Assembly (NCBI GenBank): GCA_020722705.1
Contig: DYKI01000011.1
Location: forward strand, 1 to 64,000
Direction: 5' to 3'
Origin: Chthonomonas calidirosea
GTDB taxonomy: Bacteria > Armatimonadota > Chthonomonadetes > Chthonomonadales > CAJBBX01
Length of the DNA: 64,000 bases
Shown: positions 7,596-18,165 of the stretch, one piece after another
Layout of the letters: each line of letters starts with the position of its first letter
How positions within the stretch are numbered: the stretch's first letter is position 1
Program-made: the position numbers and the translations under genes
The notes under the pieces: model-generated
Seen by the model: the letters and a program-made list of their open reading frames with translations, nothing else
Database searches by the model: none
What the model was told of the DNA's origin: nothing

Positions 7596-8651
7596 TCAGA
7601 GCTTCGGAGGTCTGAACGCCTCGAGATCAGCGGGGTTTGCCGGTACCTTGATCAAGCCATCGGCGATCATCTTCTTCGCGGTGTCGAGGCGGCCGAACAC
7701 TCCTGAGGGAACCAACTCCTTTGTGTAGCGCATGGGAGAGAGGCTAAGGCCGCCATCCTTGATGCCAAGGACCCGCTCGCCGGGCTTCCACTTGCCGTCC
7801 TTGATATCGTTGACCGCGCGGAAAACGGCTCCATTCACATCCTTGAGCATGCTCGTCAGCACGCGGCCCGGATGCTCCTCATCCTGGTCACGGTCAACCC
7901 CGATGCCGAAGACCGTGCCGGTCGCCTCGGCTGCGGCATCGAGCACGCCCAGACCCGCTTTGCCTGCCGCATGGAACAGCACATCAGCCTTCTGCTGCAC
8001 GGCCGCGCGAGCGAGCTCCTTGCCCTTCGGCACATCGGTCCAACTGCCGACATACTTGACGATCACCCGAGAATCCGGTCGGGCGCTCATGGCGCCGGCC
8101 CGAAATCCGCATTCAAACTTCCTGATCAGCGGCCCCTCCATCCCGCCGATGAAACCCAACGTCCCTGTCTTGCTGACGGACGCGCCGATGAAGCCGACCA
8201 GAAACGCGCCCTCCTCCTCTCTGAACTTCACGGACTGGCAGTTGTCCAGCTTCGGCGCACTTCCGTCCACGATCACGAACTTCGTCTTGGGGTAGCGTGG
8301 CGCCACCTCCTTCAGTGCATCCTCCATGAGGTAGCCGATGGCGAAGACGACATCGTTGCCCTGATCGGCCAGGGCCGATAGGTTGGTCTTGTAGTCGCTC
8401 TGCTCCTTGCTCTCGACGTACCGGGCCGTGACACCAAGCTCAGCCCTGGCCCGTTTCAGTCCTTCCCATGCCGATGCGTTGAACGAACGATCGTCTATGC
8501 CGCCCGCGTCGGTTACCATGGCCGCCTTGAAACGACCGGCAGCCTTGTTGTCTGCGGTGGAGGCAGGTTTGGATGTGCAGCCGAAGCATGCAGCCAAAAC
8601 GAACAGCGCTGCCAGTCCTGCGGCAAGGTGTGTGCCCATTCTTGATCTCAT
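7596..8651 (-). CDS. BMP-family ABC transporter substrate-binding lipoprotein
   Basis: A 351-residue protein with a lipoprotein signal peptide; the lipobox is LAAC with Cys at about residue 22. The mature part begins with the family hallmark VTDAGGIDDRSFNASAWEGL and contains GYLMEDALKEVAPRYP. Characterised BMP (PnrA/Med) proteins bind nucleosides outside the cell. The usual partner genes (ATPase and two permeases) are not adjacent, so the substrate and transporter are unknown here. It is coupled to lpdA by an ATGA overlap, which fixes its start at 8651. Confidence 0.9.
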   Translation of the reverse strand: MRSRMGTHLAAGLAALFVLAACFGCTSKPASTADNKAAGRFKAAMVTDAGGIDDRSFNASAWEGLKRARAELGVTARYVESKEQSDYKTNLSALADQGNDVVFAIGYLMEDALKEVAPRYPKTKFVIVDGSAPKLDNCQSVKFREEEGAFLVGFIGASVSKTGTLGFIGGMEGPLIRKFECGFRAGAMSARPDSRVIVKYVGSWTDVPKGKELARAAVQQKADVLFHAAGKAGLGVLDAAAEATGTVFGIGVDRDQDEEHPGRVLTSMLKDVNGAVFRAVNDIKDGKWKPGERVLGIKDGGLSLSPMRYTKELVPSGVFGRLDTAKKMIADGLIKVPANPADLEAFRPPKL

Positions 8652-10066
8652 GACCGCATCTTGTGGATCGCCATGCCGTGAACGTCGAGCGCGGCTTCCA
8701 TGATCGCTTCGGGCAGCGTGGGATGGGCGTAGATCATGTGCTTCATCTCGTCCACCGTGCTCTCGAGCTCGATCGCCGCCACCGCCTGATGGATCATGTC
8801 CGACGCATGAGGACCGACGATGTGGACGCCGAGGATCTCGCCGTATTTGCGCTCGGATACGATCTTCACGAGGCCGTCCTGCTGGTCTATGGCCATGGCC
8901 TTGCCCAGCGGACGGAACGGGAACGTGCCGACAATCACGTCATGACCCGCCTCACGAGCCTGCGCCTCAGTCATACCCACGGTGGCTAACTCAGGTTCCG
9001 TGAACACCGGAGCCGGAACGGCACGATAGCTCATCTTGGATGCATGGCCCATGGCGTTCTCTGCAGCGACAATGCCCTGATGGGAGGCCACGTGGGCGAG
9101 CGGGAACTTGCCCGTGAGATCGCCGATGGCGTAGATGCCGGGCACGCTGGTCTCCATGCGCTCATTGACGGTCACGCCGGCCTTGGTGAACTCAACGCCC
9201 ACTGCTTCGAGCCCGAGTCCCGCGAGTACGGGACGGCGCCCGACGCCGACAAGGACAACCTCGCAATCAACCTGGGATTCGCCTTTCGGACCGGCCACGG
9301 TCGCCGTGAGCTTCCCTCCGGCTCGATCCACTTTGGCCACCTTGCTCTCGAGGACGAACGAAATGCCTTGTTTGGTCAGGCTCCTGCGCAACTCACGGGC
9401 AACGTCAGCGTCGGCTGTGGGCAACACTTCCGGCATCAGCTCGACAACCGTCACCCTGGCGCCGAGCGCATTGAATACGTAGGCGAACTCCAGACCGACG
9501 GCTCCGGCGCCGATGACGACCATGGAGTTCGGGACGTACGGTGCGGTGACGGCCTCGTTGCTGGTCCAAACACCGTCTCCCTCGAGGCCGGGCACCGGAA
9601 GGCGGACTGGTTCGCTTCCCGTTGCCAGGATGATGGACTTGGCTCGTATAGACTGGGTCGTTCCATCGGGAGCAGCCACCCGAACTCGGTCGGGCGCCTC
9701 GAGAGTACCCATCCCGATGACCTGCCGTACCTTGTTCGACTTCAGGAGAGCCTGAACGCCGCCGCGCAGTGTCTGAACGACTTTGTTCTTGCGCGCCATC
9801 ACCTTCGCAAAATCGAAGCCGACATCGCCGGTCAGGATGCCCAGCTTCGATGCCTCCCTGGCTGCAGCAAGGCGCTCCGCGCTCGCGATCAGCGTCTTGG
9901 TCGGGATACAGCCCCAGTTCAGGCATACGCCTCCCCATTCCCTGTCGTCACGCTCGACGCAGACGACGCTCGCTCCGAGCTGCGCTGCTCGTATGGAGGC
10001 CACATACCCTCCGGGTCCCGATCCCACCACGACGATATCGGCGTCATACGAGCCTGCGTCTGCCAT
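8648..10066 (-). CDS. lpdA: Dihydrolipoyl dehydrogenase
   Basis: A 472-residue flavoprotein when started at ATG 10066 (MADAGSYDADIVV), which has GGAGGGATGAG just upstream; the track's extra 37 residues look non-coding. Features in order: FAD motif VVGSGPGGYVAS, redox-active disulfide GGVCLNWGCIPTK, NAD motif VIGAGAVGLEFAYVF, and active-site His-Glu in YAHPTLPEAIMEA. It reoxidises lipoyl groups of 2-oxoacid dehydrogenase or glycine cleavage complexes. No E1/E2 genes are near, so which complex it serves is open. The downstream BMP lipoprotein overlaps it by 4 bases. Confidence 0.93.
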   Translation of the reverse strand: MADAGSYDADIVVVGSGPGGYVASIRAAQLGASVVCVERDDREWGGVCLNWGCIPTKTLIASAERLAAAREASKLGILTGDVGFDFAKVMARKNKVVQTLRGGVQALLKSNKVRQVIGMGTLEAPDRVRVAAPDGTTQSIRAKSIILATGSEPVRLPVPGLEGDGVWTSNEAVTAPYVPNSMVVIGAGAVGLEFAYVFNALGARVTVVELMPEVLPTADADVARELRRSLTKQGISFVLESKVAKVDRAGGKLTATVAGPKGESQVDCEVVLVGVGRRPVLAGLGLEAVGVEFTKAGVTVNERMETSVPGIYAIGDLTGKFPLAHVASHQGIVAAENAMGHASKMSYRAVPAPVFTEPELATVGMTEAQAREAGHDVIVGTFPFRPLGKAMAIDQQDGLVKIVSERKYGEILGVHIVGPHASDMIHQAVAAIELESTVDEMKHMIYAHPTLPEAIMEAALDVHGMAIHKMRS

Positions 10067-10158
10067 TGTCTCATCCCTCCACCTTATTGCTTTGAGCACA
10101 CTGAGCGTGCGCCATGACAGCACGCATTGTAGCATAGCGCAGGTGAGCCCTATCCCCC

Positions 10159-10188
10159 TTGAAACGCGTACGGCCATCCGTGTATACT
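10159..10188 (+). promoter_or_regulatory. groESL promoter
   Basis: TTGAAA at 10159-10164, an 18-base spacer and TATACT at 10183-10188. The predicted start point falls at the first base of the CIRCE element, so bound repressor would block initiation. Confidence 0.75.
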
Positions 10189-10198
10189 TCGGTATGCG

Positions 10199-10225
10199 TT
10201 AGCACTCAACCGCCGAGAGTGCCAG
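10199..10225 (+). promoter_or_regulatory. CIRCE element (HrcA operator) upstream of groES
   Basis: TTAGCACTC, nine bases, then GAGTGCCAG. The left arm is a perfect match to the CIRCE consensus and the right arm matches 7 of 9. CIRCE is bound by the heat-shock repressor HrcA. No hrcA gene is in the window, so it should lie elsewhere in the genome. Confidence 0.9.
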
Positions 10226-10297
10226 CAGCGCTCGGCGGGCATCTACCCGGCGGCTCGCGTCGTTGAGCCGCACATCTACCAGTATGGAGGTACAAGG

Positions 10298-12224
<1,927 letters not shown>

Positions 12225-12264
12225 TCGGTCCGCACAGAACCAGACCGATTGCCGTCGCAACAAA

Positions 12265-12298
12265 CGAGCCCCGGGCTACCCGGGGCTCGCTTGCTTTT
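12265..12298 (+). terminator. groEL intrinsic terminator
   Basis: CGAGCCCCGGG and CCCGGGGCTCG form an 11-bp stem with a three-base loop, followed by CTTGCTTTT. It begins 41 bases after the groEL stop. Confidence 0.85.
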
Positions 12299-12372
12299 GG
12301 TGCCCGCGATGGGCTGTGATAGGCGCGTGACGTGCCAACTGCTTGTTCGGTGAAAAAAGTTCATCAGAGCCC

Positions 12373-12402
12373 TTGACGGCCGGCGTAGGCCCATGGTATA
12401 CG
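12373..12402 (+). promoter_or_regulatory. Promoter of the LacI-family regulator gene
   Basis: TTGACG at 12373-12378, an 18-base spacer and TATACG at 12397-12402. The start point would fall inside the palindrome at 12407-12421. Confidence 0.65.
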
Positions 12403-12406
12403 ATTG

Positions 12407-12421
12407 ATGAACTCAGTTCAT
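12407..12421. promoter_or_regulatory. Candidate autoregulatory operator
   Basis: ATGAACT-C-AGTTCAT is a perfect 7+7 palindrome around one central base, placed at the expected transcription start of the adjacent LacI-family gene. A matching half-site, AGTTCATCA, occurs about 50 bases upstream near 12358. LacI-type repressors commonly bind such palindromes and often control themselves. That the neighbouring regulator binds here is inferred. Confidence 0.6.
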
Positions 12422-12447
12422 TTCTCGTGTGCGAGATACAGGGCCCA

Positions 12448-13482
12448 ATGGCACGCCATCCAACGATCAACGATGTTGCACGAGCAGCCGGGGTGTCCGT
12501 AGGCACGGTTTCCAACGTGCTGAACGGCAAGGGACGCCATCGCGATACGACCCGTGCTCGTGTGAGGCGCGCCGCGGCATCCCTGCACTATCGCCCGAAC
12601 GCGTTGATCCGGTCGCTCCAGACGGGCAAGACAAACACCGTCGGCGTGTTCACCTGGCGGGTCCACACGGAGTACCTGGGTGACTGGCGCAATGTGTCGC
12701 TTGACCTCCTGCGGGGCATCTCTGAGGGGTTGTCCCGTTCGGCGCGCGACGTTCTCCTGTATGCCCGCCATCCGCACGAAGGGGGCGTGGATCCGGCCTA
12801 CTTCCTTGACGGACGGGTAGATGCGGTCATCCTGGCCCCGGGTGGTCTTTCGGCAGACGGTCTAGCGCAGCTTGCCGCGACGGGCCTGCCGATCGTGACT
12901 CTCTACCAGGCGGGCGTGCCTGATGCAGTCGCATCCGTCAGGATAGACAACGCATCCGGCATCCGCGCTGCGGTGTCCCATCTGGTGGAGCTCGGCCATT
13001 CACGGATTGCATTTGTGTCGCCTGGATACAACGACGACTTCCGTGAGAGGCGTCAGGCCTACCTCGATGCCATGGCGGAACATGGCCTGGCACCATCGCA
13101 AGACTGGGAGCCGTTCGGAGTGATGGAGCGGGAGATAGACGTTGTCGGCGCCATCGAACGGATGATGCATCTCCCCGAACTGCCGACAGCTCTGATCTGC
13201 GGCAACGATGGTGTCGCCACCGAAGCCGTGCGGCTCCTGGGCGACCGGGGCATAGAGGTTCCCGGAGACATGTCTGTGTGCGGGTTTGACGACTCAGAGG
13301 CCGCCAGGTCGGCTGACCTCACATCGGTGTATCAGCCGGCGGAGGATGTCGGTGCAACGGCGGCTCGTTTCGTGGAGGCGTTGCTGGACGGGGCGAAAGG
13401 TCATGAGTGTCGAGCCGTTCTGCCGGTCCGATTGATGACGCGGAACAGCACAGGCGCGCCTCGCGAGCAACGCGGGGTCTGA
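12448..13482 (+). CDS. LacI/PurR-family transcriptional regulator
   Basis: 344 residues from ATG 12448 (MARHPTINDVARAAGVS); the track's 35 extra residues cover the promoter and operator and are rejected. The N-terminal helix-turn-helix TINDVARAAGVSVGTVSNVLNGKG is followed by a periplasmic-binding-like sensor domain (about 60-340) with SHLVELGHSRIAFV and ICGNDGVATEAVRLLGDRGIEVPGDMSVCGFDD. Such proteins sense sugars or related small molecules. No sugar operon is adjacent, so the target is unknown. A palindrome at its own promoter suggests autoregulation. Confidence 0.9.
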   Translation: MARHPTINDVARAAGVSVGTVSNVLNGKGRHRDTTRARVRRAAASLHYRPNALIRSLQTGKTNTVGVFTWRVHTEYLGDWRNVSLDLLRGISEGLSRSARDVLLYARHPHEGGVDPAYFLDGRVDAVILAPGGLSADGLAQLAATGLPIVTLYQAGVPDAVASVRIDNASGIRAAVSHLVELGHSRIAFVSPGYNDDFRERRQAYLDAMAEHGLAPSQDWEPFGVMEREIDVVGAIERMMHLPELPTALICGNDGVATEAVRLLGDRGIEVPGDMSVCGFDDSEAARSADLTSVYQPAEDVGATAARFVEALLDGAKGHECRAVLPVRLMTRNSTGAPREQRGV

Positions 13483-13517
13483 TTGGCCGGAATGGCACGA
13501 AAGGGAGGGATATTGCC

Positions 13518-13757
13518 GTGAAGCGCACGCGAGTGCTGCTGTTGGCCATGCTGGTGACGGGTGCTGGGGCTCTGGCGCTCGGGGGCTGCAAGTCAAACAG
13601 CCAGTTAAGCGACAAGGAGCTGCAGCAGATGAGGGAGGGGCCGCCGGCTGAGATGCCGGCCGAGGCCCGGAAGGCTATGCAGGAGATGGGGACCCGCCGT
13701 GGCCCCGCGACGCCTCCGCGACCCAAGGGGCAACCAGGGCCGGGAGCGCCTTTCTAA
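13518..13757 (+). CDS. Small lipoprotein
   Basis: A 79-residue protein starting at GTG 13518 with GGGAGGGA just upstream; the track's earlier start is unlikely. It has a lipoprotein signal peptide ([23 protein letters not shown]) with lipobox LGGC, a short charged helix ([10 protein letters not shown]) and a Pro/Gly-rich tail. It lies between the LacI-type regulator and the pilin-like gene and is likely co-transcribed with the latter. I do not know a function. Confidence 0.75.
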   Translation: MKRTRVLLLAMLVTGAGALALGGCKSNSQLSDKELQQMREGPPAEMPAEARKAMQEMGTRRGPATPPRPKGQPGPGAPF

Positions 13758-13852
13758 AGCAGACCGCGCACTGGGCGTCCGCGGTGAGACGCGGCCGCGA
13801 GGGCGTCCCTGTCATTAGAGAACCGCAGCGTCACGAACAAGGAGGTCGTAAC

Positions 13853-14629
13853 GTGAGAGAGAAGCATCGAGGCTTCACCCTGATCGAGCTGCTGGTGGTC
13901 ATCGCCATCATCGCGATTCTGGCAGCGATCCTGTTCCCGGTGTTCGCGCAGGCACGAGAGAAGGCACGCGCGACGTCATGTCTGAGCAACGCAAAGCAGC
14001 TCGGACTGGCAGTCCTGATGTATGCGCAGGACAACGACGAGATGTACCCGATGGGATGCGACAACAACTGGTGGGCCCTGAACTGGCCAACGACGACGCA
14101 GCCTTACATCAAGAACGAAGCTATCCTGAAGTGCCCGAGCGATTCGAATGGACGGCAGGCTGACGTGGACTGGGCCGGACCGCGCATCTCCTGGGCTTCC
14201 AATGGTCTGATCAAGTGGGTCAACAACGCGAACCGCATGATCGGCGTCATAGGCATGGTGCAGAGCTGGATCTCCGACAACACGGCCTCCCTTGCCAAGG
14301 TGGGCCGGCCCGCGGACACCATCATGCTGGCCGAGAAGCATGATGAAGACAACGTCATGTGGTGGGGGCCCCGTTCGATGTTCTACAGCAACTCGGTGTG
14401 GAACTGGTACTGGGGATGCGGCTCGATCCCCGAGGGCAAGCGAGCCCCCGCGGACTACCCGAATGACAAAGCCGGATGCGTGCCAACCAAGCACTCCGGT
14501 ATGGCCAACTTCACCTTCTGCGACGGCCATGCCAAGGCCATGAAGCCAGAGGCAACGAACCCGGGCTGGCTGTACGATGGCGACCCGGCGATGCTGGACC
14601 TCAACATGTGGGACGCGACGCGCCCATAG
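13853..14629 (+). CDS. Type II pseudopilin-like secreted protein (H-X9-DG domain)
   Basis: 258 residues from GTG 13853, with AAGGAGGT six bases upstream. The prepilin peptidase site is REKHRG^[24 protein letters not shown], followed by the [29 protein letters not shown] segment. Near the end, the H-X9-DG motif reads [12 protein letters not shown]. This combination (N-methylation site plus DUF1559-type body) occurs in large paralogous families in Armatimonadota and Planctomycetes; their role at the cell surface is not established. No pilus assembly genes are nearby. It is followed by a terminator. Confidence 0.9.
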   Translation: MREKHRGFTLIELLVVIAIIAILAAILFPVFAQAREKARATSCLSNAKQLGLAVLMYAQDNDEMYPMGCDNNWWALNWPTTTQPYIKNEAILKCPSDSNGRQADVDWAGPRISWASNGLIKWVNNANRMIGVIGMVQSWISDNTASLAKVGRPADTIMLAEKHDEDNVMWWGPRSMFYSNSVWNWYWGCGSIPEGKRAPADYPNDKAGCVPTKHSGMANFTFCDGHAKAMKPEATNPGWLYDGDPAMLDLNMWDATRP

Positions 14630-14655
14630 CAGAAGCCGCAGACTCAACCGACGAT

Positions 14656-14685
14656 GGGGGCGATCAAACGATCGCCCCTTCTTGC
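14656..14685 (+). terminator. Intrinsic terminator after the pilin-like gene
   Basis: GGGGCGATC and GATCGCCCC form a 9-bp stem (plus one G-U pair) with loop AAAC, followed by TTCTTGCT. It separates the regulator/pilin region from the tricorn-hydrogenase operon. Confidence 0.8.
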
Positions 14686-14892
14686 TCATATGGGCCTGCG
14701 CAGTGGCCTGTCCGACAGCCGGAAGCGGCCGCCTTCTGGAGTATAATCCTTGGAGTGCGCTCGCGTTGCGCCGGCCCCCGGCGCTCCGTTCGTCATGCCC
14801 CGACGTGGCGCCATCATGGCTCCCAAAGACGCGTCAGCATGCCAGGATTGAACACGCGAAACGCATCCGTCGGTTGAAGACAGGAGGATCGG

Positions 14893-17800
14893 ATGCAGGG
14901 CTACTACCGATGGCCGACCATACACGGCGACGAGGTTGTGTTCGGTTCGGAAGACGATCTGTGGTCGGTACCGGTTGCAGGCGGCACAGCACGACGACTG
15001 ACAGCGAACCTGGGAGTCGTCTCGCATCCGTTCTTCTCACCCGATGGCGCGACCATCGCGCTTTGCGCCCGCGAAGAGGGCCACCTCGAGGTGTACACCA
15101 TGTCGGCAGCGGGGGGTGTCCTGACCCGTCTGACCTACCTTGGTGCATCAAGCACGGTCATCGGATGGTCACCCGACGGGGAGCGCGTGTTCTTCTCATC
15201 GGACGCAACGCAGCCTTTCGGCGGGTTCGGCGTCGTGATGTCTGTGGAGGCCGGCGGCGGCATGCCCCGTCTCGAGCCGTACGGACATGCTGTGAGCTTG
15301 AGCTTCGGACCGAACGGCGCGGTCGCGCTCGGAAGGCATACCAACGACCCGGCTCGATGGAAGCGCTATCGCGGAGGGACGGCCGGCGACATCTGGATTG
15401 ACGCCGACGGCAGCGGCGCATTCAGACCGCTCGAGGGCATCGCCGGTAACCTTGCGCGCCCCATGTGGATCGGCAACAGGCTGTTCTTCCTGTCGGATCA
15501 TGAAGGCGTCGGCAACATCTACTCGTGCGAACCCGATGGATCGGATGTTCGGCGTCACACCGACATGCTCGACTATTTCGTCCGATTCCCCAACAGCGAC
15601 GGCCGCAGGATCGTGTTCCATGCCGGGGCGGACCTCTACGTCCTTGACCCTGCCGCCGACCGGGTCAGTCGGATCGAGGTTGACTATCGCAGCCCGCGGG
15701 TGCAGCGTCAGCGCAAGTTCGTGAGCGCCTCTCGTTATCTCGAGAGCTACGCCCTGCATCCGGAAGGTCATTCGCTTGCCCTCGGTGTGCGAGGGCGCTG
15801 CGCGGTCATGGGCAACTGGGAGGGTGGAGCTGTTGTCCTGGGTGAGTCAGACACCGACTCCACACTCGGCTCCGAGGTGCGCTACAGGTGCAGCCGATGG
15901 CTGAACGACGGCAAGCGACTCGTGACCGTGGCCGACACTGGCGGCGTGGAAAACCTCGAGGTTCACAGCATCGAAGACGGCACATGCCAGAAAATCGAAA
16001 CGCCCGACCTGGGCCGCATCTATGCCATCCGGGTCTCACCCACGGCTGACGAAGTTGTGCTGTGGAACAACAGACACGAGCTCTGGTTCGTTGACCTTGC
16101 CGGCGGGGCTGCGCGTTGTGTTGATCGCAACACCCAGGGTCATCTTGGCGGCGCATGCTGGTCGCCGGACGGCAAGTGGATCGCCTACGACGCAGCGGTC
16201 CAGCCGGGTGTGACGGCGATCTATCTCTACAGGTTGGGTTCCGAGGCTCCCATCAGGGCGACCGACCCGATCCTTGGCGACCGGAGCCCGTGTTTCGATC
16301 CGGAAGGTCGGTACCTGTACTTCATAGGCCAGCGAGACCTGAACCCGGTCTACGACCGTTTGTGCTTCGACCTGGGGTTCCCGCGCGCGTCGCGCCCATT
16401 CCTCCTGACGCTCCAGGCTGAACTGCGCTCTCCATTCGAGCCGGCGCCGAAACCGCTGTCTCCGCCTGACAAGAAGGGCCAAGACAGCGATGGAAAACCG
16501 AGCGCCAACGGCGGCGACATCAAGACGCCAAAAGAGGTGCGCGTGGACCTTGATGGATTGCGTGAGCGTGTTGTGGGGTTCCCTGTTCCGGAGGGAAACT
16601 GCGAGTCGCTTGCAGCGCTCAAGGACAAGGTTCTCTGGCTGTCGTGGCCCATCCAGGGCGCACTGGGGCGCGACTGGTTCGAGAACGGCCAGGAACCGAA
16701 GGGATCCATCGAGTGCCTGAGTCTCGAGACGCGCAAGGTTGAGACGCTGATATCCGGGGTGACGGACTTCGAACTGGGTCCTGATGGAAAGACCCTCGCC
16801 TATCGCAGCAAGGATCGGCTCAGGGTACTCAAAGCCGGTGAGAAGCCTGACGAGAAGGCATCCGGCGAAGGTCCGGGCCGCGCGAGCGGATGGGTTGACC
16901 TGTCCCGGGCCGCGGTTCCTGTCGTACCCGCGTGCGAGTGGCGTCAGATGGCCCGTGAGGCCTGGCGACTTCAGGCCGAGTACTTCTGGACTCCCGATAT
17001 GTCGGAGGTGGACTGGCAGGAGGTCTGGAATCGCTACGCTCCGCTGATAGAGCGCGTGGGGACGCGCGGCGAGTTCTCGGACCTGATCTGGGAGATGCAG
17101 GGAGAGCTGGGAACGTCGCATGCCTACGAGTTCGGCGGCGACCACAGGCCTGAACCGTCGTATCCGCAGGGCAGCCTTGGCGCAGATATCCGTTGGGATG
17201 CCGATGTGGGTGCGTACCGGATCGTGCGCATCCTTCGCGGGTCTCCAGGCGAGCCGAATGCTCAGTCGCCCCTGCTTGCGCCCGGCATCAATGTGCATGA
17301 GGGAGACCTGTTGCTGGCCGTCGCCGGAAGACGGCTGGGACCGTCACTGTCGCCGCATCAGGCACTCGTCAACCTGGCAGGTGTCGAGGTTTCCCTGACG
17401 GTGCAGCAAGCAGATCAGCGCCGAACCGTTACCGTCAAGACGCTTCGCAGTGAGCACCCTCTGCGCTATCGTGAGTGGGTCGAGACCAACCGGCGTATCG
17501 TGCATGAACGCACCAATGGGCGGTGCGGGTACGTGCACATACCCGATATGGGTCCACACGGCTATGCGGAGTTCCACAGGCTCTACCTGTCCGAGTGCGA
17601 CCGCGACGCGATGATCGTTGACGTTCGGTTCAACCGGGGTGGGCATGTTTCGCAACTGCTGCTCGAGAAGCTCGCGCGTCGGCGTGTCGGCTATGACATG
17701 CAGCGATGGGGTCCGCCCGAGCCCTATCCCAGCCACTCCGTTGCCGGGCCAATGGTCATGCTCACGAACCAGTTTGCCGGTTCCGACGGTGATATCGTGA

Positions 17801-18165
17801 GCCACTGCTTCAAGCTGATGAAGCTGGGTCCGCTGATCGGCACCCGAACCTGGGGCGGCGTGATCGGCATCTCCCCCCACAACCCGCTGGCCGACGGCAC
17901 CATCACCACGCAGCCCGAGTTCTCCTTCTGGTTCCGTGATGTCGGATGGGGTGTTGAGAACTACGGCACGGATCCCGACATAGAGGTGCAGATGCGTCCG
18001 CAGGATTTCGTCTCGGGATCCGATCCGCAGCTTGCCAGGGCCATAGACGAGATCACGCGCCTGCTCGCAGAGAACCCGCCGTTCCGTCCAACATTCGGCG
18101 ACCGGCCCAGCAGAGCGTTGCCGCGCGCGCTGCCCGATAGAAGGCGAGCAGCCAACCCTCAATGA
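14893..18165 (+). CDS. Tricorn-type protease (peptidase family S41)
   Basis: A 1090-residue protein matching tricorn protease in length and layout. There are two beta-propellers (about 1-300 and 310-690) separated from the catalytic part by a charged, Pro-rich linker, then a C1 helical domain, a PDZ domain (about 770-850) and a C2 domain. The tetrad known from Thermoplasma tricorn (S745, H746, S965, E1023) aligns with S742 and H743 in GTSHAYEFGG, S964 in NQFAGSDGDI and E1022 in WGVENYGTDPD. It should degrade proteasome-sized peptides in the cytoplasm; no signal peptide is visible. AGGAGG precedes the start. Its stop overlaps the echA-like start by ATGA. Confidence 0.92.
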   Translation: MQGYYRWPTIHGDEVVFGSEDDLWSVPVAGGTARRLTANLGVVSHPFFSPDGATIALCAREEGHLEVYTMSAAGGVLTRLTYLGASSTVIGWSPDGERVFFSSDATQPFGGFGVVMSVEAGGGMPRLEPYGHAVSLSFGPNGAVALGRHTNDPARWKRYRGGTAGDIWIDADGSGAFRPLEGIAGNLARPMWIGNRLFFLSDHEGVGNIYSCEPDGSDVRRHTDMLDYFVRFPNSDGRRIVFHAGADLYVLDPAADRVSRIEVDYRSPRVQRQRKFVSASRYLESYALHPEGHSLALGVRGRCAVMGNWEGGAVVLGESDTDSTLGSEVRYRCSRWLNDGKRLVTVADTGGVENLEVHSIEDGTCQKIETPDLGRIYAIRVSPTADEVVLWNNRHELWFVDLAGGAARCVDRNTQGHLGGACWSPDGKWIAYDAAVQPGVTAIYLYRLGSEAPIRATDPILGDRSPCFDPEGRYLYFIGQRDLNPVYDRLCFDLGFPRASRPFLLTLQAELRSPFEPAPKPLSPPDKKGQDSDGKPSANGGDIKTPKEVRVDLDGLRERVVGFPVPEGNCESLAALKDKVLWLSWPIQGALGRDWFENGQEPKGSIECLSLETRKVETLISGVTDFELGPDGKTLAYRSKDRLRVLKAGEKPDEKASGEGPGRASGWVDLSRAAVPVVPACEWRQMAREAWRLQAEYFWTPDMSEVDWQEVWNRYAPLIERVGTRGEFSDLIWEMQGELGTSHAYEFGGDHRPEPSYPQGSLGADIRWDADVGAYRIVRILRGSPGEPNAQSPLLAPGINVHEGDLLLAVAGRRLGPSLSPHQALVNLAGVEVSLTVQQADQRRTVTVKTLRSEHPLRYREWVETNRRIVHERTNGRCGYVHIPDMGPHGYAEFHRLYLSECDRDAMIVDVRFNRGGHVSQLLLEKLARRRVGYDMQRWGPPEPYPSHSVAGPMVMLTNQFAGSDGDIVSHCFKLMKLGPLIGTRTWGGVIGISPHNPLADGTITTQPEFSFWFRDVGWGVENYGTDPDIEVQMRPQDFVSGSDPQLARAIDEITRLLAENPPFRPTFGDRPSRALPRALPDRRRAANPQ

